A DNA stretch of 64,000 bases from an uncultured Ignavibacteria bacterium (GTDB taxonomy: Bacteria; Bacteroidota; Ignavibacteria; Tepidaquicellales; Tepidaquicellaceae), in assembly GCA_937974175.1 (NCBI GenBank), contig CALJIG010000027.1, positions 30,655 to 94,654 on the forward strand. Direction: 5' to 3'. The position numbers and the translations under genes are program-made. Positions 32,392-41,266 of this stretch are shown one piece after another. The notes under the pieces were generated by a model, which was given only the letters and a program-made list of their open reading frames with translations, did not search any database and was not told the DNA's origin. The stretch's first letter is position 1. Every line of letters starts with the position of its first letter.

Positions 32392-34284
32392 ATGAGCTCA
32401 ATTCAAACACTGATAAATGAAAACAGGTTTTTCATTCCTCCTACTGAATTAAAAGATAACGCTTATATTCAAGACTACGAAGCAATTTATCAATATTCAA
32501 TTTCACAACCTGAAAGATTCTGGGAAGGTATAGCCTCGGAATTAGAATGGTTCTCCAAATGGGATAAGGTTATGAATTTTAACCCGCCCCACCATCAATG
32601 GTTTATCAATGCTAAAACAAATATTACATATAATGCTTTAGACAGGCATGCAAAAGGTAATTTAAGAAATAAAGTCGCGCTTATATGGTCATCTGAAGAT
32701 GGGCATGAAAAAATATTTACCTATGACAGATTGCTCAGAAGAGTTTGTCAGGTAGCCAATGCTTTAAAATCTTTCGGTGTAAAAAAAGGTGACAGAGTAA
32801 TTATTTATATGCCTTTAACCCCGGAAGGAATCTGTTCGATGTTGGCGTGCGCAAGAATCGGCGCGATACATTCAGTTGTATATGCCGGCATGGGAGTTAA
32901 TGCATTAAGATCGCGAATAGAAGATTCGCAGGCAAAAGTTATAATTTGCTGTGATGTAACATATCGTGGCGGGAAGAGAATTTCTTTAAAATCTATTGTA
33001 GATAATGCCGTTGAAGATCTTATGTGTGTAGAAAAAATTATTGTAGATAGAAGACAGGAGCCGAAAATTGAATTAAATTCAGAGCGCGAAGTAGATTTTA
33101 TGGATGCAATTTCCTCGCAGCCGCAATGGTGTGAGCCTGAAGTAATGGATGCAGAAGATCCGTTATTTATTCTATACACAAGCGGCACGACAGGAACACC
33201 TAAAGGGGTAGTGCATGTTCATGGAGGATATCAGGTCGGTACATATTATTTATCTAAAGCTTTCTTTGATATGAAACAGTCAGATATTTTCTGGAGCACT
33301 TCTGATATCGGATGGATTGTCGGGCATAGTTATATAGTATATGGTCCGTTATTGAACGGAGCAACGATTCTTGCAAGAGAGGGTGCAATAGATTATCCTG
33401 ACCCGGGAATTATTTGGAGTACAGTTGAAAGGCATGGGGTAAATATTATGTTCACTGCTCCGACGGCTATAAGAATGTTCATGAAACATGGAACGGAGTT
33501 TATTGATAAATATGATTTATCTACGTTGAGATTAATTGCATGCGCGGGGGAGCCCTTAAATCCTGAAGCGCATAAGTGGGCAATCGAAAATATTGTAAAA
33601 GAAAAGGGTTACGTTATTGATAACTGGTGGCAGACTGAAATTGCTTCACCTGTACTCGGAACATTGCCCGGAGCAAATGCGAAGCTTGGCAAAGTCGGGA
33701 AGCCAATGCCCGGAGTTGTTGTTGATATATTGAATCCTGTAACGGGAGAAAGAGTAAAACCAAACGAAGGGGGAATACTTGTATTAAAAAGACCGCTGCC
33801 ATATATGATGAGAACAATCTGGGGAGACGATGACAGATATAAAAAATACTGGGAAGATTTTCCCGGATGTTATACAAGCGGCGACGTAGCATTCTATGAT
33901 GAAGACGGGTATTTTTGTGTTCTGGGTCGCGCAGATGATGTAATGAATGTCGCAGGGCATAGAATAGGTACCGCAGAAGTTGAAGGCGCATTTATATCAC
34001 ATACTTCTGTTGCTGAATCTGCTGTGATAGGCTTGCCTGATGACCTTAAAGGTGAAAGAATAAAAGCCTTCGTTGTTCTTAAGCCGGGACATGAAAAGTC
34101 GGATAATTTAAAATCAATTTTGCGTGACCATGTAAGGCGAGAATTAGGACCAATTGCAACACCAAGCGAGATTGAATTCAGAGATACTCTTCCAAAAACA
34201 AGAAGCGGTAAGATTGTAAGAAGGTTATTGAAGGCAGAAGAGCTGGGTGAAAGCCCCGGAGATCTATCAACACTTTCAGATTAA
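32392..34284 (+). CDS. acsA: Acetyl-CoA synthetase (AMP-forming)
   Basis: A 630-residue acyl-adenylate-forming enzyme: acetate + ATP + CoA to acetyl-CoA. The N-terminal ACS domain has QDYEAIYQYSISQPERFWEG. The P-loop is YTSGTTGTPKGVVHVHGG, the acetate pocket TSDIGWIVGHSYIVYGPL contains the usual Trp-rich stretch (DNWWQTEIASP), and the C-terminal domain ends in TRSGKIVRR with the catalytic/acetylatable Lys. Propionate specificity cannot be excluded. Acetate from the deoC/aldehyde dehydrogenase route in this window could feed it. A terminator follows at 34390-34421. Confidence 0.95.
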   Translation: MSSIQTLINENRFFIPPTELKDNAYIQDYEAIYQYSISQPERFWEGIASELEWFSKWDKVMNFNPPHHQWFINAKTNITYNALDRHAKGNLRNKVALIWSSEDGHEKIFTYDRLLRRVCQVANALKSFGVKKGDRVIIYMPLTPEGICSMLACARIGAIHSVVYAGMGVNALRSRIEDSQAKVIICCDVTYRGGKRISLKSIVDNAVEDLMCVEKIIVDRRQEPKIELNSEREVDFMDAISSQPQWCEPEVMDAEDPLFILYTSGTTGTPKGVVHVHGGYQVGTYYLSKAFFDMKQSDIFWSTSDIGWIVGHSYIVYGPLLNGATILAREGAIDYPDPGIIWSTVERHGVNIMFTAPTAIRMFMKHGTEFIDKYDLSTLRLIACAGEPLNPEAHKWAIENIVKEKGYVIDNWWQTEIASPVLGTLPGANAKLGKVGKPMPGVVVDILNPVTGERVKPNEGGILVLKRPLPYMMRTIWGDDDRYKKYWEDFPGCYTSGDVAFYDEDGYFCVLGRADDVMNVAGHRIGTAEVEGAFISHTSVAESAVIGLPDDLKGERIKAFVVLKPGHEKSDNLKSILRDHVRRELGPIATPSEIEFRDTLPKTRSGKIVRRLLKAEELGESPGDLSTLSD

Positions 34285-34389
34285 CTTCATATCATTAATA
34301 CGTTGATTTTTTTGTGCAGAATATTATATTATTATAATAAATAATTTGCCACAATGATTTAAGTTTTTTATAAGTTTAAAAATTATCAG

Positions 34390-34421
34390 GCTCCGGCAAT
34401 TTATTTTACCGGAGCTTTTTT
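34390..34421 (+). terminator. Rho-independent terminator after acsA
   Basis: GCTCCGG (34390-34396) pairs perfectly with CCGGAGC (34409-34415) and is followed by six T residues. Confidence 0.88.
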
Positions 34422-34442
34422 ATTTTAATTAAATTCTCCCCT

Positions 34443-35513
34443 ATGTGGAAATCTGAAGAAGGTTCAACTGCGAGGCTCATCCAACTGTGCATCGGGTATT
34501 TTGTGTTTTATGTGATTACAGGAATTGCTGTTAAGTACTTTACTGAATTCCCTACTCGGGATCTTTCTCCCATGAATTCAATGGAGTATCTTGTGTATAA
34601 TACTCTCGGCGGAAATTTTATTGCTCTGTTAGTTGTCTTTGCATTGAAGTGGTATAAATTTCCTGCAGATAGATTAGTGAAGTTAGGACCTATAAGCATG
34701 CCATACCAATTCCTTTATATAATTCCTTCAGGACTTTTCACAGCAGTAATTATTCCTACAACAACATTAATGTATATGCTTCCGATATCTGTAATGGTTG
34801 CAATGGTAATTATGAGAGGAAGCGTTATTGTAATAGGAAGAGTAGTCGATGCGATTCAGATAAAACAGGGTATTTTAAATAAGCGTGTTTACTGGGAAGA
34901 GAATGTTGCAGTAATATTTGCCATACTTGCTGTTGCAGTAAACCTTGTTTCACTTAAGCCCGGCAGTTTTGATTTTGTAAATTCTCCTGCAGCAGTCGGT
35001 ATTCTTACTGCATATCTTTGCGCTTATTCATTCAGAATTTATATAATGAACTACTATAAAAATACTGCGGGAAAAAATGTTAAGCAGGATAATAAGAGTT
35101 TCTTTGCCATAGAACAGATCTCCGCTTCTATATTTATGATTATGATAACTGCATTTGTATTTTATGTTTTAGGTAATAATACACAGGTACCGGAAATAGC
35201 TGCTTTTAAATCTGCAATAGAAGATCCTAAGCCGTTATGGTATTGGGCTACTGTATCCGGGCTTGCATTCGGAATAGTTGCATTCTTTTCGGTATTCATC
35301 TTTATGTTCAAAGGAAGAACAGCTACATTTGCCGGACTTGTAAACAGATTAACTTCACTTGTCGCAGGCACAGCAGCGACACTTGTATTTGCATTTTCAT
35401 TCGGCGGGAAATATCCGACAACTGAAGACTGGGGAACATTAGGGTTTATTCTTGTCGCAGTTTATTTCCTTACAAGAGCTGAAAAGAAAAGAACTAAAGA
35501 GCTTCATTTATAA
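34443..35513 (+). CDS. Polytopic membrane protein, possible DMT-type transporter
   Basis: A 356-residue protein with about ten hydrophobic helices and few long loops. The arrangement of two five-helix halves separated by a charged loop (about 205-218, with KNVKQDNK) resembles drug/metabolite (EamA-like) transporters. FKGRTATFAGLVNRLTSLVAGTAATL lies in the penultimate helices. No substrate motif is recognisable. It starts 22 bp after the acsA terminator, so it likely has its own promoter. The next gene, a methyltransferase, starts 12 bp after its stop. Confidence 0.75.
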   Translation: MWKSEEGSTARLIQLCIGYFVFYVITGIAVKYFTEFPTRDLSPMNSMEYLVYNTLGGNFIALLVVFALKWYKFPADRLVKLGPISMPYQFLYIIPSGLFTAVIIPTTTLMYMLPISVMVAMVIMRGSVIVIGRVVDAIQIKQGILNKRVYWEENVAVIFAILAVAVNLVSLKPGSFDFVNSPAAVGILTAYLCAYSFRIYIMNYYKNTAGKNVKQDNKSFFAIEQISASIFMIMITAFVFYVLGNNTQVPEIAAFKSAIEDPKPLWYWATVSGLAFGIVAFFSVFIFMFKGRTATFAGLVNRLTSLVAGTAATLVFAFSFGGKYPTTEDWGTLGFILVAVYFLTRAEKKRTKELHL

Positions 35514-35525
35514 TTATAGGGCTGA

Positions 35526-36275
35526 ATGAAATTTGACAAATCTTATTGGGAAGAAAAATTTATTAAAAATGAAACAGGCTGGGATATCGGCTATGTTTCA
35601 ACTCCGTTAAAAGAATATTTTGATCAGCTTACAAATAAAGATTTAAAAATTCTTATTCCCGGCAGCGGCAACGGATATGAAGCAGAATATTTGTTTAATC
35701 TTGGATTCAAAAATGTTTTTATTGTCGAATGGTCAGATACTGCAATTAGAAATTTCATACAGCGCTTTCCCAAATTCCCCAAAGAAAATATTTTTCAGAA
35801 AGATTTTTTTCTTCACAGTGAAAAATATGATTTAATAATAGAGCAAACGTTCTTCTGCGCTCTCCATCCTTCTCAACGGGAAAAGTATGTAACGAAAATG
35901 TCCGAACTGCTTTTGCCGCACGGGAAATTAGCAGGATTGCTTTTCAGCAGAGAGTTTAATTCTCCAGGCCCTCCATTCGGAGGTTCAAAAAATGAGTATG
36001 TAAAACTGTTTGAACCTTATTTCAATTTTAAATATTTTGATGAATGTTATAATTCCATCCCGCCGCGTGCCGGCTCGGAGTTATTCATCAATTTAATTAA
36101 AAAGAAAATCTTTAATGAATACACTTACCACTGTAGTTTTACTTGTCATCTCAAATATATTCATGAACTTCGCATGGTACGGTCACTTGAAAAAGATGGA
36201 GTATCCTGTATGGCAGGCAATTCTTGTAAGCTGGGGAATAGCATTTTTCGAGTATGTGCTTATGGTTCCTGCTAA
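35526..36275 (+). CDS. TPMT-like SAM-dependent methyltransferase with abnormal C-terminal run-on
   Basis: The first ~197 residues match the thiopurine S-methyltransferase-like family: SYWEEKFIKNETGWDIG, the SAM motif LIPGSGNGYEAEYL, EQTFFCALHPSQREKY, and PPRAGSELFINLIKK at the usual end. The frame then fails to stop at TTTAATGAA and continues about 50 residues through the DUF486 gene in another frame, giving a Cys-rich, unrelated tail. A one-base insertion in the A-rich codons just before would create TAATG, a normal stop/start overlap. So either the true gene ends near 36120 and the sequence carries an indel, or the tail is real. Confidence 0.85.
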   Translation: MKFDKSYWEEKFIKNETGWDIGYVSTPLKEYFDQLTNKDLKILIPGSGNGYEAEYLFNLGFKNVFIVEWSDTAIRNFIQRFPKFPKENIFQKDFFLHSEKYDLIIEQTFFCALHPSQREKYVTKMSELLLPHGKLAGLLFSREFNSPGPPFGGSKNEYVKLFEPYFNFKYFDECYNSIPPRAGSELFINLIKKKIFNEYTYHCSFTCHLKYIHELRMVRSLEKDGVSCMAGNSCKLGNSIFRVCAYGSC

Positions 36276-36459
36276 CCGAATCGGTTTTCAGACTCTTTCA
36301 ATTTTTCAGTTAAAAATTCTTCAGGAAGTTATTACAATCAGTGTATTTGTCTTAATAGCTATTTTTTATTTTAAAGAATCGATGAAGTGGAATTACATGG
36401 TAGCGTTCGGATTTATTATTGGTGCAGTCTTTTTTGTATTCTATGATTTTAAGCAGTAA
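36115..36459 (+). CDS. DUF486 (DMT-superfamily-like) membrane protein
   Basis: A 114-residue four-helix membrane protein matching DUF486: SNIFMNFAWYGHLKKMEYPVWQAILVSWGIAFFEYVLMVPANRIG, then LKILQEVITISVFVLIAIFYF and a final FGFIIGAVFFVFYDF. The family is distantly related to small DMT transporters, but its function is unknown. It overlaps the methyltransferase frame by 161 bp and converges with the VOC gene, whose stop is directly adjacent at 36460. Confidence 0.93.
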   Translation: MNTLTTVVLLVISNIFMNFAWYGHLKKMEYPVWQAILVSWGIAFFEYVLMVPANRIGFQTLSIFQLKILQEVITISVFVLIAIFYFKESMKWNYMVAFGFIIGAVFFVFYDFKQ

Positions 36460-36843
36460 TTATATTTCGTATGTAGTAAGCTCTACTATATATCCGTCCG
36501 GGTCCTTTGTATATATTGAATAACAAACACCGTGATTTTCAATATTGTGTTCTAAATTTTTTTCTTTGTAAACTCTTTTAGCGCGTTCAAAATTTTCTCT
36601 ATCGACTCTGAAAGCAAAATGTCTTACATCAAATTTTTCTTTTGCGGGACCTGAATCTTCTAATGATTCATCAGCAGGAAAAATTGCAAGACCGCTTCCG
36701 TTAGAAAGCATGAATGCAGGTACACCATCCCATTTATCTGCATATACTCTTTCAAGTCCGATAATTTCAGAATACCATTCAATAGTTTTCTGAACGTCCT
36801 TTACAGAGATTGCAATATGGTCTAAGCCTTCAGTTTTTATCAT
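36460..36843 (-). CDS. VOC (glyoxalase/bleomycin-resistance) family protein
   Basis: I choose ATG 36843, giving MIKTEGLDHIAISVKDVQKTIEWY, the normal VOC start; an in-frame start at 36915 would add 24 residues without family support. Two beta-alpha-beta modules are visible: LDHIAISV...WYSEIIGL and VRHFAFRVDRENFERAKRVY, ending in SIYTKDPDGYIVELTTYE. The metal ligands are plausibly His8, His in VRHFAF and Glu near the end. About 127 residues. The substrate is unknown. It is divergent from the P-loop gene at 36921. Confidence 0.88.
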   Translation of the reverse strand: MIKTEGLDHIAISVKDVQKTIEWYSEIIGLERVYADKWDGVPAFMLSNGSGLAIFPADESLEDSGPAKEKFDVRHFAFRVDRENFERAKRVYKEKNLEHNIENHGVCYSIYTKDPDGYIVELTTYEI

Positions 36844-36920
36844 ACTAGTAGTTAAATTTTTATTTTCAAATTTAATATCAAACATTATTTTATAAAAGCC
36901 AATAGTATCTATCAAAATTT

Positions 36921-37469
36921 ATGATTAAGAACAATTATTTCATTCTTACCGGTGCAATGGGTGCCGGAAAAACATCTGCTATTTATAAAATAAAAGAGAA
37001 GGGAATTCACTGGATTGATGAGCCTGCAAGAATAATTTTGAAGGAGCAAAGAGCAATAGGAGGGGACGGTGTTCCTGAAAAAAATCCGGAACTATTTAAC
37101 AAACTTATGTTGGAACGAATGATATCTGAATATAAAAATAATTTAGAAAGGAATGAGGTTGTTGTTTTCGACAGGGGAATTCCGGATATAATCGCTTACG
37201 CAGATATACTACAAACGAAAAAAGAAATGAGTGAAATAGCTGCTGAGGAATTCCGGTACAATAAACATGTTTTTATGTTTAACGGCTGCGAAGAAATTTA
37301 TACAAATGATGATGAAAGAAAAGTTGATTTTCAAACTGCGAATAATTTCGGAACCTCTTTACGGAAAATATACAAAGATTTAAATTACTCAATTATTGAT
37401 GTACCCCTGCTTACTATAGAAGAGCGTGCCGGTTTTATTATCAGTACTATTAACTCATTTAAGGATTAA
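36921..37469 (+). CDS. P-loop ATPase/kinase-like protein (AAA_28 type)
   Basis: A 182-residue protein with Walker A GAMGAGKTS at residues 11-19, the HWIDEPARIILKEQ stretch, and NEVVVFDRGIPDIIAYADI, a Walker-B-like DRGIPD motif seen in AAA_28 nucleoside-kinase-like proteins. The C-terminus is DLNYSIIDVPLLTIEERAGFI. Such proteins are predicted small-molecule or nucleotide kinases. Function is unproven. It is convergent with and overlaps the M1 peptidase gene by 11 bp at the 3' ends. Confidence 0.85.
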   Translation: MIKNNYFILTGAMGAGKTSAIYKIKEKGIHWIDEPARIILKEQRAIGGDGVPEKNPELFNKLMLERMISEYKNNLERNEVVVFDRGIPDIIAYADILQTKKEMSEIAAEEFRYNKHVFMFNGCEEIYTNDDERKVDFQTANNFGTSLRKIYKDLNYSIIDVPLLTIEERAGFIISTINSFKD

Positions 37470-39336
37470 ATATATTGTTCTCCGAATTTATATCCGGAAT
37501 TACCTCACTGCCCAACGTAATACTCTTTATTACTTTTCCCGATTCATCCGCTATTTCAATTTTCTTTTCTCCGTTTTTCCACACATCCATTTTCTTAACA
37601 ATTTTATCTGTGCTGCCATCAGAATAAATGATGGAAAGCTCTATAGGCATTGGAAGCGTTCCGAGATTCTGTATCACTATAATACTCTTTCCATTTTCTT
37701 TTTTCACTTCAGCTACTCCCTGCTCAGGATATCCTTTATCGAAAAACCACGGCTGCCAGAACCATTCTAAATCTTCACCGGAAGCTTCGTTCACTGTAAA
37801 GAAAAAATCGTATGGAGTCGGATGCTTTCCGTTCCATCTCTTCATATACTCTTTCATTATCTCAGTATATTTTTCACGTCCGAAATAATCTCTTAACAGA
37901 TTATAAATAACCGACGACTTAAAATAAGCATTGTGAGAAAATGCATCACCTTTTAATAAATATGCAGTAGTCATCATTGATGCTTCCAACTCACTTCCTG
38001 CAAAGTTTTCATATCTTCTTGTATTGGCTCTTCTCTTTCTGGTTTTGTCGGATAATCTGTCCTGCAATTCTTCGGGGAGCATCTGAGCCATTCCTTCTTC
38101 CATCCATGTATATTTTTTTTCATTTATACCCATGTAAAAAGGAAAATACTGGTGAGCAATCTCATGTGTCGTAACATCAACTGCATCATTACGGGTTTTC
38201 GCCGAGCGGTCATTAACAAACATTGGGAATTCCATTCCCCCTCTTAACTGACCGTTAAATACAGTGAGCGAAGGGTAAGGAAACGGCACGGCAGGAAACT
38301 CAGTAGAGAAAAACTTTACTGCATCCTGTGATATTTTGTTTACTTCATAAAAATCTTTTGATGCTTTATTATAGACGGCTGAAATAAAAACTCTTCTGCC
38401 GGGTTCAACCTCCGCGCTTGTGGCATCCCATAAAGCGTTATTACTTGTACCGAATACAAAGTCAGAAACATTTTCTGCTTTATATTTCCATGTATTGAAG
38501 CCGCTTTGCTTATTTAAATATTTTTTCTCTTTTAACGTATTCGAATCGATTAAGTGAATTATGTTCTCCGAAGTTTTTGCTTCATTAAATTTATTTAAAA
38601 CAGAACTGCTTAAAACTTCAGAAGGATTTTGTAAAACACCGGTTGCCCATACGTTATAATCATATGGTACTCTTATTTCAACTTCATAATTGTTAAAGTC
38701 ATTGTAAAATTCAGTCGCTCCGTTATAGTGGAGTTCATCCCATCCGCTTATATCGTCATATACAGCAATTTGCGGATACCAGTACGCAACCATAAACGTT
38801 GTTGCATCCTTTGCTCCCATTCTGATGCTGGTGCCGTTAGGAATTGTAAAGCTCCATTCAATATCTATGATAGCTGCTGATGAAGGCAGAATTGCGGCAT
38901 CTAAAAAGGCTATCATTGTAGTTTCATTTCTTGAAATATTCGCTTCGTGTATTTCTCTGCCGTTAACTTTCAAGGAGTAAAGTAAAATTCCATCCGTTAG
39001 TTCATTTAAAGTTATGGCTCTGTCTCTGCTTGTTGTCGGTCTGTAAAGGTCCTGATACATTCTGAAATAAATTTTCTTTAATGTGTCAGGAGAATTATTT
39101 TTATAAATGATGGTTTCTTTTCCTTTAACATTTCGTGTTTCAGGTTCAATCTCTACCTTTATAGTATAGTCAGATGTGTTCTGGAAATATTCAGATCCCG
39201 GATTCCCATCATACGAACGTGTTCCTTTATCGTAGGCTTTCTGGAAATTTTTTGGAAGGTATAGATTTGTTTGTGATTTTAATTCTCCTGAAATGAGGAG
39301 TAACGCTAAGAATACAAGAATTGAAAATTGTTTCAT
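37459..39336 (-). CDS. M1 family zinc aminopeptidase
   Basis: A 625-residue exported metallopeptidase. A signal peptide (1-21, ending ELKSQ) is followed by the N-terminal beta domain, then the GGMEFPMF substrate-binding motif and the zinc site HEIAH (391-395) with Glu414, giving the exact HExxH-x18-E spacing. A C-terminal beta-sandwich-like part follows (ESGKVIKSITLG). No T9SS sorting domain is present, so it is probably periplasmic. It removes N-terminal residues from peptides. It lies 24 bp downstream of queA on the same strand. Confidence 0.93.
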   Translation of the reverse strand: MKQFSILVFLALLLISGELKSQTNLYLPKNFQKAYDKGTRSYDGNPGSEYFQNTSDYTIKVEIEPETRNVKGKETIIYKNNSPDTLKKIYFRMYQDLYRPTTSRDRAITLNELTDGILLYSLKVNGREIHEANISRNETTMIAFLDAAILPSSAAIIDIEWSFTIPNGTSIRMGAKDATTFMVAYWYPQIAVYDDISGWDELHYNGATEFYNDFNNYEVEIRVPYDYNVWATGVLQNPSEVLSSSVLNKFNEAKTSENIIHLIDSNTLKEKKYLNKQSGFNTWKYKAENVSDFVFGTSNNALWDATSAEVEPGRRVFISAVYNKASKDFYEVNKISQDAVKFFSTEFPAVPFPYPSLTVFNGQLRGGMEFPMFVNDRSAKTRNDAVDVTTHEIAHQYFPFYMGINEKKYTWMEEGMAQMLPEELQDRLSDKTRKRRANTRRYENFAGSELEASMMTTAYLLKGDAFSHNAYFKSSVIYNLLRDYFGREKYTEIMKEYMKRWNGKHPTPYDFFFTVNEASGEDLEWFWQPWFFDKGYPEQGVAEVKKENGKSIIVIQNLGTLPMPIELSIIYSDGSTDKIVKKMDVWKNGEKKIEIADESGKVIKSITLGSEVIPDINSENNIFNP

Positions 39337-39360
39337 TCAGAAAAATTATAAATTTAATAT

Positions 39361-40593
39361 TTAAAAATTTAAAAGCAGAGAGCTGTCACCATAACTTAAA
39401 AATCTGAAATCATTTTTCATAGCATAGTCATATATTTTTTCCCATTCACCTTTTGTAAATGCAGCTATCAGAAGCAGAAGTGTACTCTTCGGCTGATGGA
39501 AATTTGTAATCAGTCCGTCAATCACTTTGAATTTATATCCCGGGGTAATTATAATTTCAGTCTCACATTCAAGAGTTTCAATCTCATTGAACTTCAGATA
39601 ATCTGCAAGGGCGCGCATTGCATCTTCCAATGAATATTTTCTCTCATCTTTGTTTTCATAAGCTTCCCACTGACTAACTTTTAGTTTGTTAATCTGTACA
39701 CTCGAGTTTTCTATCAGTTTAATTCCAAGCCAATATAGAGATTCAATTGTTCTTGCAGATGTAGTACCTGCTGCTATAATTTTTTTATCTTCTCTGTTTA
39801 ATATTTTTTCTATTAGCGCTCTGCTTACAAAAAATTTCTCACCATGCATATTATGCTCACCAATCTTATCGCTTTTCACCGGCTGAAATGTTCCTGCCCC
39901 TACATGAAGCGTAACGAATTCTTCATCTACTCCTTTTGCTTTCAGCTCTTCCAATACTTCAGGCGTAAAGTGAAGCCCTGCAGTAGGCGCAGCAACTGAG
40001 CCTTCTAAGTTTGCATAGACTGTCTGATATCGCTCGGCATCAGATTTCTGGTCTTCTCTTTTTATATATGGTGGAAGGGGAATGTGCCCCACTCTCATTA
40101 ATACTTCGCTGAAAGTAAGCTCAATCGGATTCCATTCGAACTCTACTTCATACACTCCGTTTAAAGGAGCAAATTTTTTTACTCTTAGCTCTACAACTTT
40201 TCCTTTAGTAAAAAAATTCTGGATGATAACTTCTTCTTTCCATTTCTTTGCATTGCCAATCATACATAGCCATCGGCATTTTTTTGTAGCGGCAAAAGCC
40301 ATAACGAATTCACGTGAAGGCTGAATCGGTTCAAGACAGAATATTTCAATTTTATGCCCTTGCGAATCCTCGATTAATATTCTTGCCTTAACAACTTTTG
40401 AATCGTTAAATATTAAAATAGAATTTTCAGGAATGTACTGAGAAATATTTTTGAAAACATCAGTTTCGATATTTTCGTTTCTATATATTAAAAGCTTTGA
40501 TTCATCTCTTTGCGGTAAAGGGTAGCTTGCAATTCTTTCGGCAGGCAGGTCGTAATCGTAATCTTTTATTTCAATCTCTTTAGGGCTTATCAA
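39361..40593 (-). CDS. queA: tRNA preQ1 34 S-adenosylmethionine ribosyltransferase-isomerase
   Basis: Transfers the ribosyl group of SAM to preQ1 in tRNA during queuosine synthesis. Signatures: YDLPAERIASYPLPQRDESKLL, FNDSKVVKARI, PLPPYIKREDQKSDAERYQTVYA, GSVAAPTAGLHFT, LHVGAGTFQPVK, ITNFHQPKSTLLLLIAAF and SYGDSSLLL. At 410 residues it is longer than the ~350 of proteobacterial QueA, as is common in Bacteroidota relatives. Its ATG overlaps the stop of the upstream membrane protein gene (4 bp). Confidence 0.96.
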   Translation of the reverse strand: MISPKEIEIKDYDYDLPAERIASYPLPQRDESKLLIYRNENIETDVFKNISQYIPENSILIFNDSKVVKARILIEDSQGHKIEIFCLEPIQPSREFVMAFAATKKCRWLCMIGNAKKWKEEVIIQNFFTKGKVVELRVKKFAPLNGVYEVEFEWNPIELTFSEVLMRVGHIPLPPYIKREDQKSDAERYQTVYANLEGSVAAPTAGLHFTPEVLEELKAKGVDEEFVTLHVGAGTFQPVKSDKIGEHNMHGEKFFVSRALIEKILNREDKKIIAAGTTSARTIESLYWLGIKLIENSSVQINKLKVSQWEAYENKDERKYSLEDAMRALADYLKFNEIETLECETEIIITPGYKFKVIDGLITNFHQPKSTLLLLIAAFTKGEWEKIYDYAMKNDFRFLSYGDSSLLLNF

Positions 40594-41039
40594 TTTTCTT
40601 TTGTTCTCCTTAATATAATTAATGTGGCAAGTGAAACCAGCAATCCGAAAAATATTCTCATATGAGTTGCTTCAACGCCGTATGCAAAAAATATTTCATC
40701 TGCCATTATAAATCCTGCAAACAGAATTAATCCTGCAGAGTGCGCTGAATAAATATTTGTGTCTGATGTATTTCTGAATGATTTCCAGAATAGTATTGAG
40801 GTAATCAGCTCAAGTAATATAACTCCGCAAAACAAAAAAGCGTTCATTCCAACCGGCACAGAAAGATTTGCAGTTGTCTGCAAAATCATCTCGAAGTTAC
40901 CAGATGCGAATTTCCAGTCTTTGGGAAGTGCTCCCATTGCCTTTAATCCGTCGAGAATATTAGTGAGAGTTACTATGCTGAAATAACAGCTCCAGAACAA
41001 TAGTACAATTTTCTGTACTGTATTGGCAGTTGCTTTCAT
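40590..41039 (-). CDS. Small four-helix membrane protein
   Basis: A 149-residue protein with four hydrophobic segments (about 10-30, 58-80, 97-115, 122-142). The first loop is NILDGLKAMGALPKDWKFASGNFEMI. The overall pattern resembles a group of uncharacterised ~150-residue integral proteins (DUF2165-like by general appearance, not verified). It is coupled to queA by a 4-bp overlap and is first in a queA-M1 peptidase transcript. Function unknown. Confidence 0.75.
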   Translation of the reverse strand: MKATANTVQKIVLLFWSCYFSIVTLTNILDGLKAMGALPKDWKFASGNFEMILQTTANLSVPVGMNAFLFCGVILLELITSILFWKSFRNTSDTNIYSAHSAGLILFAGFIMADEIFFAYGVEATHMRIFFGLLVSLATLIILRRTKEN

Positions 41040-41266
41040 ACTAAAATTTTAACCAAAATATGATTTTTTAACTAAACTTAATACGTAAATGAACAGGGAA
41101 AATTTACATAGTACAGCAACTATTTTCGAAGTTTTTATACTCGATTTACCCGTTTTTAAATTCAGATAGAATTAGAGGTAAACTATTGTAAATATCGAAT
41201 ATAGGCGTTTGGCATAAGGATTGAATAAGAGTGCATCACTAACGAAATACTTAACCAAATAAAACC

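Noticed and set aside
32805..33991. Minus-strand frames opposite acsA
   Set aside because: Shadow frames of a strongly conserved gene.
40590..41039. A queuosine-precursor transporter linked to queA
   Set aside because: The small membrane protein is overlapping queA, but its four helices and loops do not show the motifs of known preQ transporters.
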